From positions 11,602,062 to 11,666,061 of the forward strand of contig NC_035178.2 of NCBI RefSeq assembly GCF_001659605.2: a stretch of 64,000 bases of DNA, written 5' to 3'. Positions 23,053-33,700 of the stretch are shown in pieces; position 1 is the stretch's first letter, and each line of letters opens with the position of its first letter. A model generated the notes under the pieces. That model ran no database searches and was not told where the DNA came from. It saw only the letters and a list, made by a program, of their open reading frames with translations. This stretch comes from Manihot esculenta. Taxonomy: Eukaryota > Streptophyta > Magnoliopsida > Malpighiales > Euphorbiaceae. The position numbers and the translations under genes were made by a program.

Positions 23053-26000
23053 CAACAGGAGGCAGATGCATCTAACACCGTGGTGGCAGGTAACTTAGTC
23101 ATTGGTTGTTCAGATGTGTATGCCTTGATGGACCCTGGTACATCTCATTCTTTTATTGCTCCAAGAGCCGTCCAGAGGTTGGGGTTGATGATCTCTGAGT
23201 TAGAGTGTCCTCTCTGGGTCAGTGGACCCAAGTGTGATCCATCAGTGGCAGATTCAGTCTGCCAGTGCAGTCCAGTCTTTGTTGAGGGAAGATGCCTTTC
23301 CGCCGACCTTGTGGTTCTAGACTTGACAGATTTTGACGTCATTCTAGGGATGGACTGGCTATCTACCCATGGTGCTACCTTGGACTGCAGGGACAAGGTA
23401 GTCAGGTTCAGAGGTCAGGATGGGTCAGAGGTTGTCTTCAGGGGAGACAGGAGGGGTACACCTAGAGGTCTGGTATCAGCTCTTCAGGCTCGTAGGTTGC
23501 TTAGGAAGGGATGTCAAGGGTATTTGGCTCATGTGAGAGAGCTTAACAGTCAGGTTAGAGAGCCCGCCTCAGTGCCGTTGGTCAGAGAGTTTTTAGACGT
23601 GTTCCCAGACGAGCTGCCAGGTTTACCACCTGCTAGGGAGATAGAGTTCGAGATAGAATTGATGCCTGGAACCCGACCGATCTCTATCCCTCCCTACAGG
23701 ATGGCTCCAGCCGAGTTGAAAGAGTTGAAAGAGCAGTTGCAAGAGCTGGTAGACAAGGGCTTCATCCTACTGAGTACCTCACCTTGGGTTGCTCCTGTAC
23801 TGTTTGTGAGAAAGAAGGATGGATCCCTTAGACTTTGTATCGACTACAGGCAGTTGAACAAAGTCACTACTAAGAATAAGTACCCATTGCCAAGGATCGA
23901 CGATCTATTCGACCAGCTAGCAGGAGCGGGTTGTTTCTCCAAAATAGATCTGAGATCGGGGTACCATCAGCTAAGGATAAGGGAAGAGGATGTGCCGAAG
24001 ACAGCCTTCAGGACCAGATATGGGCACTATGAGTTCCTTGTGATGCCGTTCGGGTTAACCAATGCCCCTGCAGCATTCATGGATCTCATGAACAGAGTGT
24101 TTAGCCAGTACCTGGATCACTTCGTTATTGTCTTCATAGATGATATCTTGGTGTATTCCAGGAATGCAGAGGAGCATGCCCATCATCTGAGGTTGGTTCT
24201 GCAGACCCTGAGGGAACATGGCTTGTATGCCAAGTTCTCCAAGTGTGAGTTCTGGCTGAGGAGCATTTCATTCTTGGGGCATGTGGCGTCAGAAAATGGA
24301 ATAGAGGTAGACCCCAAGAAGGTAGAAGCTGTGGCTAACTGGCCTAGACCCACTTCAGTGTCAGAGATCAGAAGTTTCTTGGGTTTGGCAGGTTACTACA
24401 GGAGGTTCGTCCAGGACTTCTCAAAAACTGCAGCTCCTCTGACCAGACTAACCAGGAAGAATCAGAAGTTTGTATGGACCGACCAGTGCGAAGAGAGTTT
24501 TGAAGAGCTTAAGAAGAGGTTGACTTCAGCACCAGTGTTAGCTCTGCCATCTAGTGATGAGGACTTTACAGTTTTCTGTGATGCGTCCCGTGTGGGACTG
24601 GGTTGTGTATTAATGCAGAATGAAAGGGTGATCGCTTATGCTTCTAGACAGTTGAAGAAGCATGAGTTGAATTACCCCACACATGACCTGGAAATGGCAG
24701 CAGTAATCTTTGCACTCAAGATGTGGAGGCACTACCTCTATGGGGTAAAATGTGAGATCTTCACAGATCATAAGAGCCTACAGTACATCCTGAGTCAAAG
24801 AGATTTGAACTTGAGACAGAGGAGATGGGTAGAGCTGCTAAGTGATTATGATTGCAAGATTCAGTACCATCCGGGTAAGGCGAATGTGGTGGCAGACGCC
24901 CTAAGCCGGAAGTCACTAGGCAGTCTATCCCACATCACGGCTGAGAGGAGACCAGTGGTGAAGGAGTTTTACAAGCTCATCGAGGAAGGTCTACAGTTGG
25001 AGTTGTCTGGTACAGGTGCTTTAGTTGCTCAGATGAAAGTGGCACCCGTGTTTCTGGAGCAGGTGGCTCAGAAACAGCACGAGGACCCAGAGTTAGTAAA
25101 GATTGCCAGGACTGTTCAGTCAGGCAAAGACAGTGAGTTCAGATTTGACAGTAAGGGGATCCTCCGCTATGGGAGCCGATTGTGTGTGCCAGATGACATA
25201 GGGCTGAAGGGAGACATTATGAGAGAGGCTCATAATGCAAGATACAACGTTCACCCCGGAGCCACCAAAATGTATCAAGATTTGAAGAAAGTTTACTGGT
25301 GGCCGGCTATGAAGAGAGAAGTGGCACAGTTCGTGTCAGCCTGCGAAGTGTGTCAGAGGGTGAAGCTGGAACATCAGAAGCCGGTTGGAATGCTTAACCC
25401 ACTACCTATTCCAGAGTGGAAATGGGAGAATATAGCAATGGACTTCGTAGTGGGGTTACCGGCAGCGTCCAACAGAGTGGACTCCATATGGGTGATTGTG
25501 GACAGACTCACCAAATCTGCTCACTTCATCCCTGTCAGGAGTGGCTATTCTGTGGACAAGTTGGCGCAGGTATATGTTGATGAGATCGTCAGGCTGCATG
25601 GGGTTCCTGTTTCAATAGTGTCTGATAGAGGACCCCAGTTCACCTCCAGGTTTTGGCGGAGTCTGCAGGATGCCATGGGTACCAGGTTGGATTTTAGCAC
25701 TGCTTTCCATCTACAGACGGACGGACAATCAGAGAGGACCATCCAGACGATAGAAGATATGCTTAGAATGTGTGTGTTGGATTTTGGCGGTTCTTGGAGG
25801 CAGCATCTACCCTTGGTGGAGTTTGCCTACAATAACAGCCATCATGCTAGCATCGGGATGGCTCCATATGAAGCTTTGTATGGGAGGAAGTGCAGATCAT
25901 CTGTTTGCTGGGAAGAGGTTGGAGAAAAGGCCTTGGCAGGGCCTGAGCTAGTAGAGATCACCAGCAGGGTGGTACCCATTATCAGAGAGAGGATCAAGAC

Positions 26001-26475
26001 TGCTGCAAGTAGACAGAAGAGTTATGCAGACATCCGCAGACGGCAAGTAGAGTTTCAGGAGGGGGATCTGGTATTGCTCAAGGTGTCTCCAATGAAAGGA
26101 GTGGTTCGTTTTGGGAAGAAAGGTAAACTAGCCCCGCGATACATCGGACCCTTTGAAATCATGCAAAGGATTGGGAATGTGTCGTACAAGCTGGATTTAC
26201 CTGCTTCAATGGAAAGAATCCATCCGGTTTTCCATGTTTCCATGTTGAGGAAGTTCGTGTCAGATCCGAGCAAGGTTCTTAGTGAGCCTGACGTGGAGAT
26301 CCAAGAAGATCTCACATACGTTGAACAGCCAGTACGGATCATAGACACCCAGATCAGGAAGCTGAGAAACAAGGAAATCCCGATGGTGAAAGTCCTGTGG
26401 AACCACCACAATCTGGAAGAATGCACTTGGGAGACACGGGAGTCCATGCTCCAACAATACCCTTACCTTTTCTGA
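23053..26475 (+). CDS. pol: E1 pol (protease, RT, RNase H, integrase), continuation of the split ORF
   Basis: The first five bases are the CAACA duplication; the gag frame resumes at 23058 in phase. Order: protease ([11 protein letters not shown], 23117 onward); RT ([36 protein letters not shown] near 24140); RNase H ([13 protein letters not shown] near 24575; TDHKSLQ); integrase HHCC finger ([10 protein letters not shown]...CEVCQRVK, about 25230-25370) and DDE residues in [19 protein letters not shown] and TDGQSER; GPF module; C-terminal chromodomain-like [14 protein letters not shown]. Uninterrupted to the stop. A few conserved positions look altered relative to E3 ([12 protein letters not shown] for [20 protein letters not shown] for AFHPQTDG), fitting an older copy. 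No start codon of its own. Confidence 0.93.
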   Translation, partial: QQEADASNTVVAGNLVIGCSDVYALMDPGTSHSFIAPRAVQRLGLMISELECPLWVSGPKCDPSVADSVCQCSPVFVEGRCLSADLVVLDLTDFDVILGMDWLSTHGATLDCRDKVVRFRGQDGSEVVFRGDRRGTPRGLVSALQARRLLRKGCQGYLAHVRELNSQVREPASVPLVREFLDVFPDELPGLPPAREIEFEIELMPGTRPISIPPYRMAPAELKELKEQLQELVDKGFILLSTSPWVAPVLFVRKKDGSLRLCIDYRQLNKVTTKNKYPLPRIDDLFDQLAGAGCFSKIDLRSGYHQLRIREEDVPKTAFRTRYGHYEFLVMPFGLTNAPAAFMDLMNRVFSQYLDHFVIVFIDDILVYSRNAEEHAHHLRLVLQTLREHGLYAKFSKCEFWLRSISFLGHVASENGIEVDPKKVEAVANWPRPTSVSEIRSFLGLAGYYRRFVQDFSKTAAPLTRLTRKNQKFVWTDQCEESFEELKKRLTSAPVLALPSSDEDFTVFCDASRVGLGCVLMQNERVIAYASRQLKKHELNYPTHDLEMAAVIFALKMWRHYLYGVKCEIFTDHKSLQYILSQRDLNLRQRRWVELLSDYDCKIQYHPGKANVVADALSRKSLGSLSHITAERRPVVKEFYKLIEEGLQLELSGTGALVAQMKVAPVFLEQVAQKQHEDPELVKIARTVQSGKDSEFRFDSKGILRYGSRLCVPDDIGLKGDIMREAHNARYNVHPGATKMYQDLKKVYWWPAMKREVAQFVSACEVCQRVKLEHQKPVGMLNPLPIPEWKWENIAMDFVVGLPAASNRVDSIWVIVDRLTKSAHFIPVRSGYSVDKLAQVYVDEIVRLHGVPVSIVSDRGPQFTSRFWRSLQDAMGTRLDFSTAFHLQTDGQSERTIQTIEDMLRMCVLDFGGSWRQHLPLVEFAYNNSHHASIGMAPYEALYGRKCRSSVCWEEVGEKALAGPELVEITSRVVPIIRERIKTAASRQKSYADIRRRQVEFQEGDLVLLKVSPMKGVVRFGKKGKLAPRYIGPFEIMQRIGNVSYKLDLPASMERIHPVFHVSMLRKFVSDPSKVLSEPDVEIQEDLTYVEQPVRIIDTQIRKLRNKEIPMVKVLWNHHNLEECTWETRESMLQQYPYLF

Positions 26476-26546
26476 GGTTAGTTCCTTGTGAGTTTTATGT
26501 GCTTTGTATGTATGATATGTTGTATGCCTTGCATGTGCTAGTTGAG

Positions 26547-26583
26547 GAACATTCGGGGACGAATGTTCTTAAGGGGGGGAGAA
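26547..26583 (+). promoter_or_regulatory. E1 polypurine tract and hairpin
   Basis: Perfect 9-bp stem GAACATTCG / CGAATGTTC with loop GGGA (26547-26568), then AAGGGGGGGAGAA abutting the LTR at 26584. Confidence 0.87.
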
Positions 26584-28822
26584 TGTAATACCCGGCTAGA
26601 CTCCGGTATCAGAATTCCTACCGTCCGGTGGAAACTCGGATGTCGGAGACCTCTAGAAGGGGTAAAACCATGTTTTCATAAAATGTTTTAATGTGTTTTA
26701 TGGTTTTAAACATGAAAGAAAATGAGTTTTTGCATGAAAACAACCTTGGAGGAAAACCCAGGTTCGGCCGCCGAACCTCAAGTTCGGCCGCCGAACATGC
26801 ATGCATTTCGGGTGTGCCTTAGGCCCCCGAAGGCATAAGTGAGGGAAGTCCAGGTTCGGCTGCCGAACCTCAAGTTCGGCCGCCGAACATGGCATGCATG
26901 CGGGGGCACGTTCGGCTCCCGAATGTGGCCTGGCCAGCCACTATAAAGGAGTCCCTTAGCCGAAATGGGCGAGGTTTCTCCCCATTTTCGGCCAAGGTGA
27001 GCCCTTCCTCCGTCCCTCACCAATCTTTGAGTTCTTCCTTCAAATCTTTCACGATTTTCACAAGTTTTTGCTTTATTTTGAAGATTTTCAAGTTTTGAGC
27101 AAGTTTTGAGCTTGGAGACCCAAGGAAGTTGGAAATCTCCCATCTCCGAGTTTAGGTCGTCTCTCTCTCGATCTTCAAGAGGTAAGAGTCGATCTCTAGC
27201 TTACATTATGTTTTAAACAAGTTTCATGAAGATCTATGGGGTAGAAATGCATGTGTAAGTTTTTAGTGAGTTTTGATGATTTTTGAGTTTATGGACAATG
27301 TGGCTTGCAAATGCTTGTGTATGTGTGTTGTAATTGGGGTTTAAGTTAGTTTGAGATCCCTAGGAGCTTGTATACATGTTTTGGTTGAGCTAAATGCATG
27401 ATGGTATGAGTTAAGAGGCATTTGTGCATGTTTGAACCAAGTTTCTGCCCTTTGGGAGAAACCAGGTTCGGCAGCCGAAAGGACTTTCGGCCGCCGAACC
27501 CTCTTGTGGAGGCAGCATTCGGTTGCCGAAGCTTGCCCCCGAAAGAGGACTTTCGCCTCTGTCTGGGAGTTTCGGCCGCCGAAGGTGCCGCCGAACCTGC
27601 CTGACTTTCGGCTCTCGAGGGACTTTCGGCCGCCGAACCTGCCGCCGAAAGTGCCTTGCTCAGCCTTCCTTTGCATGTTTTGCATGATTGTTTTGAGGTG
27701 TTTTAGGGGGTTTTTGGGGGATGTTTTTAGAGTTATGTTCTAATTGTTTGGTCCCTCATTTGAGTCCACCTGTGTAGGTTCAGACCTGAGGAATCGAGGA
27801 CCCCAGCAGTAAGTCAGTCGCTTCAGAGTCAGTAGAGCTTCAGCCAGAGGTGAGTGGAATAACTCTTTATGCTTTAAAGTAAATAAATCAGTTTTAGCAT
27901 GTTTCACGCATCATGAATGTCATGAGATATAATAGGGTGTTTGCATTAGAACTCACGAATATGTTGCATTGCATAATATGTTGATGATGCGGATGAATAT
28001 TGGATGATCCTTTAGTCCCCGTATGTTATGATATGATGATGATACGGTACGGAAGACCAGTGAGGCCCATTCTACGCCCCTGGCACTATGTAAGAGAAAG
28101 ACCAGTGAGGCCCATTCTACGCCCCTGGCACAGTTGGACCATGTTATGCTATGTTATGTAAGAGAAAGACCAGTGAGGCCCATTCTACGCCCCTGGCACA
28201 GTTGGACCATGTAGGGGACTATTGGTGACAAATTCATCCTTGTTGTGATTAGCTGTGATGTGATGCATTTCATATTATCATATGTTTTAAATATTTTACT
28301 ATTCTGCTCACTGGGCTCTTGTAGCTCACCCCTCTCCCTTACCCCCCAGGTTTGCAGGTACAGGGTAGACCAGGAAGTCAGCAAGAGTAATGAAGTCTTG
28401 GTTATGTAATAGATAGTGTGGACATGAAAAATGTAGAAATGTTATGTATAGAAATGTAATGATGTATATGGATATTAGAGGTGTGTTTGACCATAGAATG
28501 TTGTTATCCCTTTTAATACATAATCTCAAATGTTTTATGATGTTTATGTAAACCAACCCAACACATGTTATGACGCCCATTGGGGCCTTGAGGAGATCCC
28601 AAAGAGGGGTCAATATTTATGTTTATGTTCAGTGCATGCACAGGTTGAGGTTGGTATATGAGAATGTATGAAAGAAAAGTTTTAATTTTTATGTATGTTT
28701 GTTGATCATGTATGGGATTAAACAGGTTTACAGGTTACATGTCAGGCTTGCTACGGGTCCCGGCGGCCTTAAGCCGATCTGGATCCTAGCGCCGGTAGCG
28801 GTCCGATTTTCGGGTCGTTATA
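26584..28822 (+). repeat. E1 3' LTR (2239 bp)
   Basis: TGTAATACC to ...GTTATA; the last bases should be TTACA as in the 5' LTR, so one terminal base has changed. TATA at 26941. Motif clusters at 26758-26930 and 27460-27660. Predicted splice donor at 27181/27182, tandem repeats about 28050-28205. About 35 substitutions against 1-1657, mostly C/T and G/A changes. Confidence 0.94.
26941..26948 (+). promoter_or_regulatory. E1 3' LTR TATA box
   Basis: CTATAAAG, at the same place relative to the splice donor (about 240 bp before it) as the E2 and E3 TATA boxes. Confidence 0.7.
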
Positions 28823-29102
28823 GGTATGCCCATACGTATGGCTCTGTGTGACAGCGATAGGTGGCACTGTAGCAGGGTGACAGTTATGCGTCACTAGAGG
28901 ATAAGAAAAAAAGGAATAAAAGAGGGAAACACGACCCATCCAGGCTAAGTTTTCTCATACACACAGAAATCCTATTTTTTTTCTGGATCTCAGATCATTA
29001 ACTATTATACAAAAACCACTTGCAGCTTAATACTTTTATCATTAAATTTTAATTAGAATTTTTTTTATAAAATATAACTAAAGTTATTGAGATTAGGTTG
29101 AT
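28823..29102. other. Unassigned spacer right of E1
   Basis: No ORF and no recognisable element. Contains a 12-bp perfect palindrome CCATACGTATGG near 28831, then AT-rich DNA. The first five bases, GGTAT, should be the E1 target duplication. Confidence 0.4.
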
Positions 29103-29825
29103 GACGTAGCCGGAATAGAGCTGCACTGTCATTGAAGAGAACCTGCAAAGAAGAGAACGTGAGGTGGTGGTGGATGCTCATAGCAGCCATTCTAACGCTC
29201 AAGTCAATATTTCGAAGGATAGAGAGAATGCCGAGAATTACTTAGAGTTTGAGTAGTATTAGAGAATAACGTACCTTTATCTCTGTGATTCTTTTCCTTT
29301 TATATTGTAAGAGATAGAGATGAGTATGACATTTTTTGATAATCTGGCAGTGATGTGGCCGTCTGCTTGATAAGAGATATCGCCAGCTAATAGGTGGGAA
29401 TCTCGCAATCACAAGCGTGATGGAGATATGTTGGGTTGTGCTTGATAATAGTAACTTCGTGTCGAGACTTGCCCTATCAATGGAAGAGCGAGTCTTTTGA
29501 TAATGACCCGGGTGTTTAAGGTATCCAGATCTTTCTTTTCTCGTGTTGAACCGTATTTCTCATTTGTCAGATTCTTGTCATGTGGCCATGTTCTATTGTG
29601 ACAACTCATGGCTCATTTTTGGCAATTGTTATGTAGTATAAGAGGTCCCTCCACTGGTCTTATATTCTTCATATTCAAAGGAGATGGTTTGCCTTTTTAG
29701 TTACGTGGTACATTTTGACTGACCTTTACCGTTTGCTTTGTTTTGGCTTCCCTTTGTCATGATGGTGATCTTATTTTTCGAGTCATATTAAAAATTTTAC
29801 CGACTATGCCGCTGTATAAATATGT
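29103..29825 (-). repeat. Relic of a Tat-lineage LTR plus flanking 3' sequence
   Basis: Resembles 51815-52540 over its whole length, and 57883-58140 and 61641-62158 over their extents. Minus orientation is inferred from a TATA-like box (TATAAAAGG on the minus strand, near 29298-29313) present in each copy and from the gag genes beside the right-hand copies. The end near 29813 has a plus-strand TATA-like TGTATAAATAT, where the 52-kb copy has the TATA box of an antisense ORF. It is then cut by copia sequence. Confidence 0.65.
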
Positions 29826-30588
29826 AGACAGATAGTTGGAAGCATCTCAGAAGGCAAAAATCTGGAAGATAAAAAAAATATACAAACAGATAGTTAGGAG
29901 TTTAATCTATCTGACGTTGACAAGACCAGATATTGCATTTGCAATTGGAGTAGCAAGTCGTTTCATGCAAAATTCGAAAAAGTCTCACTTGGAATTGGTT
30001 AAAAGAATTTTGAGGTATATTAGAGGAACACTCAATCTCGGGTTATTTTATAAAAGCAAAGTTGACTGTAAACTAAAAGATTATTGTGATGCTGATTATG
30101 CTGGTGATTGTGATATAAGAAGATCAACTATAGGCTACATATTTAGTCTGAATTCTGGAGTAGTTACTTAGTGTAGTAAGAAATAACTGACCGTATCATT
30201 CTCAACCACAGAAACAGAATACTGAGCAGCAACAATGGTAGCAAAAAAAGTACTTGGTTGGTGTAGTTGTTAACGGACTTGCATTAAGAAATTGATTATC
30301 CAATACCATTGTATTGTGATAATTTGTCAGCAATCAGTCTAATTTAGAATCTAGTATTTCATATAAGAACCAAGCATATCGATGTGCATTATCACTTCCT
30401 AAGAGAGAAAGTGTTAAGAGATGAAATCAAGGTGATGAAAGTGAAGACAAAGATTAACTAGTTGATATTTTCACTAAAAGTTTACGTAGTGCAAAAATGC
30501 AAGAATTTCAAAAACTATTCAGTATGACCTCAAGGATAACCATAAAGAAATGTAACTAGCGATGAGGGGGAGTAGTGACTAGGGGGAG
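29826..30588 (+). pseudogene. Ty1/copia pol 3' end (RT tail and RNase H), 5'-truncated
   Basis: The conceptual translation shows the familiar copia block: RSLIYLTLTRPDIAFAIGV, SRFMQNSKKSHLELVKRILR, DYCDADYAGDCDIRRSTIGY, TVSFSTTETEY, then decayed sequence to about 30530. In-frame stops at about 30170 and after. Everything upstream (gag, protease, integrase, most of RT) is missing. It ends at a purine-rich tract (GATGAGGGGGAG and TAGGGGGAG, 30561-30588), the plus-strand primer of the element. Confidence 0.88.
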
Positions 30589-31042
30589 TGTTAAAATTAT
30601 CACTATTACAAATGCAATATATGTAATAATTATTCAAATTAAAAAAAAATAAAGAAGCCGCAGATTCAAAGAAGGAAGCTAACATTTGAAGGAAGCTTAT
30701 ATAAGCTTTATTAAATGGGACATTTAGGGCCATTGCAAGTGGCCATCCAAGTGGCCTTGCTGCTGCCTATAAAAGGCGTGAAGGAGAGTTCTCCAAGTAT
30801 CAACTGAGAGTTTTGAGAGTCTCAGTGAAAGAGTTGAGCAGAGCAAGTCTCAAATGTGAGTGAAAAAAATAAGAATAGAAATGGATGATAGTGAGTGTAG
30901 TGAAAATATTTATATTTAAGTGATATTTAATTTTGTTGTAAAAATTTTAATTTTTAATAAAATTAATATTTTTTAATGATCGAGTGCAATTTTTTATTGT
31001 GTTTCTATTTTTTTTGCGTTTTATTTCTAATAATTTCTCACA
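30589..31042 (+). repeat. Copia 3' LTR (right end uncertain)
   Basis: Starts TGTTAAAATTATC just after the polypurine tract. TATA box CTATAAAAG at 30768-30776. The right end is placed at ...CTCACA but could be further right; no second LTR is present for comparison. Confidence 0.55.
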
Positions 31043-32054
31043 TTTAATACTATTAAAGTAACAGTTTGACAATCGTTAAAAGTTATTACAAAAGAAAATT
31101 TATTCTTTTACTATATATAATAATATTCTTTAATAAAAAGGTTTATCTTATATTCAACTAATTTTGATTTATTTTTTATCTATTCCAAAAAAATAAATAG
31201 ATTGTTGTCTCTTATTTAGTAGTGGAGGTAAATGATTATAGTTAATATATATAAAGTAACAATTTAACGCTGCTATCTTTTCTAGTAGTGTAATATAATT
31301 ATTTGTTATGAAAAATTTATTTAAATATTTTATTTTTTCAAAATTTAGTTTGGTTACTATTGAATTTTTGTTAAATTAGTGTTGTGTTTGTTAAGGTGAT
31401 ATTGAGTTAGTGTTAGAAAGATGTTAGGTTTTTGGATTTTATATTATATCTATGTAGCTTGGTTTTTATTGCATATATTTAGAATTTGGGTTTTGTTGGA
31501 TTTTATTTGACAGAGCTCTGTAAATTTGTTGGTACTATGGATTTTATTAGATTTTCTACTGGTACGAGATTTCTGCTAAAAAATTCTTTATTATAACACC
31601 TTGTTCTTCATGTGGTGCAGTAAAATGTATGCAACAAGTTCCTGGCTTAGCAGCTATTATCAAAAGATCATATCAGCTTTTCCAAATGAATGCCTTCTAT
31701 TCTTGAAAAACCACTGGCTCATCTTTTACTATGACAAGGCATCCTCCGGTTAGGTTTCAAAAAAAAAAAAAACCTGCAGCTGTGAATAAACTTCATAGAA
31801 TAGGAGCATTAGAATCTTCATCCACAAGCAACTATATTTGAGAAAAAAAAAATAGATAAAGAAAAAATTTTATTGATGGATGAACACCAGGAAAAACTTA
31901 GCATGCAATATCAAATCTAAACCCAAGCCATCAGGCTCCCATACACCCATCCTCGACATAACATGCTAAGTGAAAAAACCTGGTACTTATTACAAAAGAG
32001 TAACAAAATAATAACTGATAACTCAGCAAAACATAACAGCTACCTAAACAAGCA
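31043..32054. other. AT-rich spacer, no gene seen
   Basis: Low-complexity AT-rich DNA with short ORFs only. Nothing recognised. Confidence 0.4.
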
Positions 32055-32215
32055 AGTATATACCCTAGACTACACACCCTGGTCATTTCTGATGATTCTG
32101 CCAAATTATATGCAAGTGAATTAGCCTCCCTTGGTGTATGAATGAATGAGAATTTTCGTCTTGTTGCCTCAACAATATGAAAAGCTTATTCCTTGATCCA
32201 ATGATTAATCGTTGG
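32055..32215 (-). pseudogene. RNase H-like fragment of a LINE-type sequence
   Basis: The minus-strand translation includes FSFIHTPREANSLAYNLAE, the C-terminal motif of the RNase H (RVT_3) domain found in plant LINEs and related genes. Upstream stops and lack of flanking domains mark it as a relic. Confidence 0.55.
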
Positions 32216-32615
32216 GCCAACTTGACCATATACTTTACAGTTGTATGAAAACCACACATTCAGTTTCTTCGGATATATGCCCAAAACATTTCAGTGCCAA
32301 TTGTATAATGCTGAAGTTCATGTCCATCTTCAACAAATAGTTTAGCAGAGATCAAACCTCATAATGATTTTGAGAGAGTTAATATTGTTAGAATTTAAGA
32401 AGGATCTCAATGTGCACATGTAGGAATGGTCACTTCTCCATCATCTGTGAAGAAACATGTATTGGTGGATCAAAAGCAAGCACATTAACGTCTGCAGAGA
32501 TTGGATTGCTACTTACTTGGACTGCTGATTTTGTGGACTCAGGATTCTCTTCAGAACAGCTTTAATCACAAAGTTCATTACCCGTACGTCACAGATGAGT
32601 TCACAGACCCTTCAT

Positions 32616-33533
32616 CTAGAATCTCACCAAGTATTCTGTGTCATCAATTCCTGATACAAAAGGATGATTCAGCAACATCTCAATTGTGAATCTGAACTTA
32701 TGATTCTTCACTAGGCATCCTCTCAAGAAATCCTTCCCATCCTTTGATATCCCAGATGGAATTTCAAGTAATTCCAATCCATCAGCAATCCTTTTGCAAA
32801 GTTCTTCAATTGTCTCATTAGGGTTCAAACCCCAAGGTGGTTTCCCAGTGAACATCTCAAAAACTATGCATCCAAGAGCCCAAATTTCAGAGGCAGATTC
32901 CTGAATATTATCAACCAAAGTCTCTGGCGCCATATACAAAATAGTCCCTGCAATAGATGAATCAAACATTCTCCTCTTTGTCTTCTGAACTTTCTTCGCT
33001 AACCCAAAATCCCCAATCTTGGGCACAAAGTCACCACTCCCACTGGGCACAAGCAACACATTCTCTGGCTTCAAATCACGATGAACATAATCATGGCTAT
33101 GGATATAATCGATGCCTTTAAGAATAGACCTTGTGTATCTCTTCACATCCAATTCAGGCAATCCACAGCCACCCGATCTCCTTATAAGATCAGCTAGGGT
33201 TCCTCCAGAAGCATACTCCAGCAACAGATTGTAGACCATCTGTCCATTCTCACTCACAGTAGTTTCTTCACCATAACTCTCAAGAATGTATGGACAGTCA
33301 TGAAGATTGTTGAAAACCTCTTTCTCCTTCTGAAGAGAACTTGATGAAGAGACCTCCGCCGATATAACAGCCATGACTGGCCGATAAAACGCGTTTCTTG
33401 ATTTGGGTTTCTTCAAATAGGCGAGATAAACAGAACCAAACCCTCCTTTGCCAAGCAACGATCCTCTCCACCATGCGACTCCATGATTGTTATTGAAGCT
33501 ACCTTCTCCTTCTGCCATAACCTTTCTCTTCAT
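32616..33533 (-). CDS. MAPKKK20-like protein kinase with altered ATP-binding lysine
   Basis: Single-exon, 305 residues, almost entirely a Ser/Thr kinase domain like plant MAPKKK18/20-type kinases, which act in MAP kinase signalling. Seen: glycine loop GKGGFGSVY (28-36), catalytic loop HRDLKPEN (151-158), DFG (175-177), APE (202-204), WALGC (218-222). Odd: where the family has A-V-K the sequence reads MAVISAE, so the lysine is Ile57 (codon ATA; AAA is one base away). Subdomain IX reads SEIW, where Asp is usual. It could be a pseudokinase, a recently damaged gene or an assembly error. Start: Met1, with a second Met at 6. A possible TATA lies 160 bp upstream. The closest named relative is inferred from memory of the family. 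Confidence 0.88.
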   Translation of the reverse strand: MKRKVMAEGEGSFNNNHGVAWWRGSLLGKGGFGSVYLAYLKKPKSRNAFYRPVMAVISAEVSSSSSLQKEKEVFNNLHDCPYILESYGEETTVSENGQMVYNLLLEYASGGTLADLIRRSGGCGLPELDVKRYTRSILKGIDYIHSHDYVHRDLKPENVLLVPSGSGDFVPKIGDFGLAKKVQKTKRRMFDSSIAGTILYMAPETLVDNIQESASEIWALGCIVFEMFTGKPPWGLNPNETIEELCKRIADGLELLEIPSGISKDGKDFLRGCLVKNHKFRFTIEMLLNHPFVSGIDDTEYLVRF

Positions 33534-33692
33534 TGCTTGGATTTTGGGTTGAAAGCAAACTAATCTCTAATGCTGTAGCAATTCCCAGTTATTCAAAGGA
33601 AAGTGTTTTGCTGCTGTAAACATCGACGTGAAATTGAAGCTTTCTTTTCGTAGTAGCCGCCATTTTGAAAACCTAACTTAACTAACAACTAA

Positions 33693-33700
33693 CTTTATAT
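33693..33700 (-). promoter_or_regulatory. Possible TATA box of the kinase gene
   Basis: ATATAAAG on the minus strand, about 160 bp before the kinase ATG, with a purine/pyrimidine-mixed leader between. Position only; not tested. Confidence 0.35.

Larger units (their letters stand above)
1..28822 (+). mobile_element. E1: outer Ty3/gypsy element (Tekay/Del-like), 5' end outside window, interrupted by E2
   Basis: LTR retrotransposon in the order 5' LTR (partial), Met-tRNA primer site, gag, [E2 insertion], protease, RT, RNase H, integrase, polypurine tract, 3' LTR. The gag-pol order, the initiator-Met primer site and the C-terminal chromodomain-like segment after integrase point to a Ty3/gypsy chromovirus. 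The long LTR (2239 bp) suggests Tekay/Del, which is inferred from family knowledge. With E2 and one copy of its target duplication removed, the ORF is 1658 codons without a stop, the same length as in E3. The LTRs differ by about 35 substitutions in 1657 aligned bases, so this is the oldest of the three. The five bases after the 3' LTR are GGTAT. Confidence 0.9.

Noticed and set aside
23080..26475. Separate pol gene starting at 23080
   Set aside because: That position is a GTG, not an ATG, and the frame is continuous with gag once E2 is removed.
29836..30171. Stand-alone host gene
   Set aside because: The 111-codon frame is the RT tail/RNase H region of a Ty1/copia element, with stops right after it and a polypurine tract and LTR downstream.
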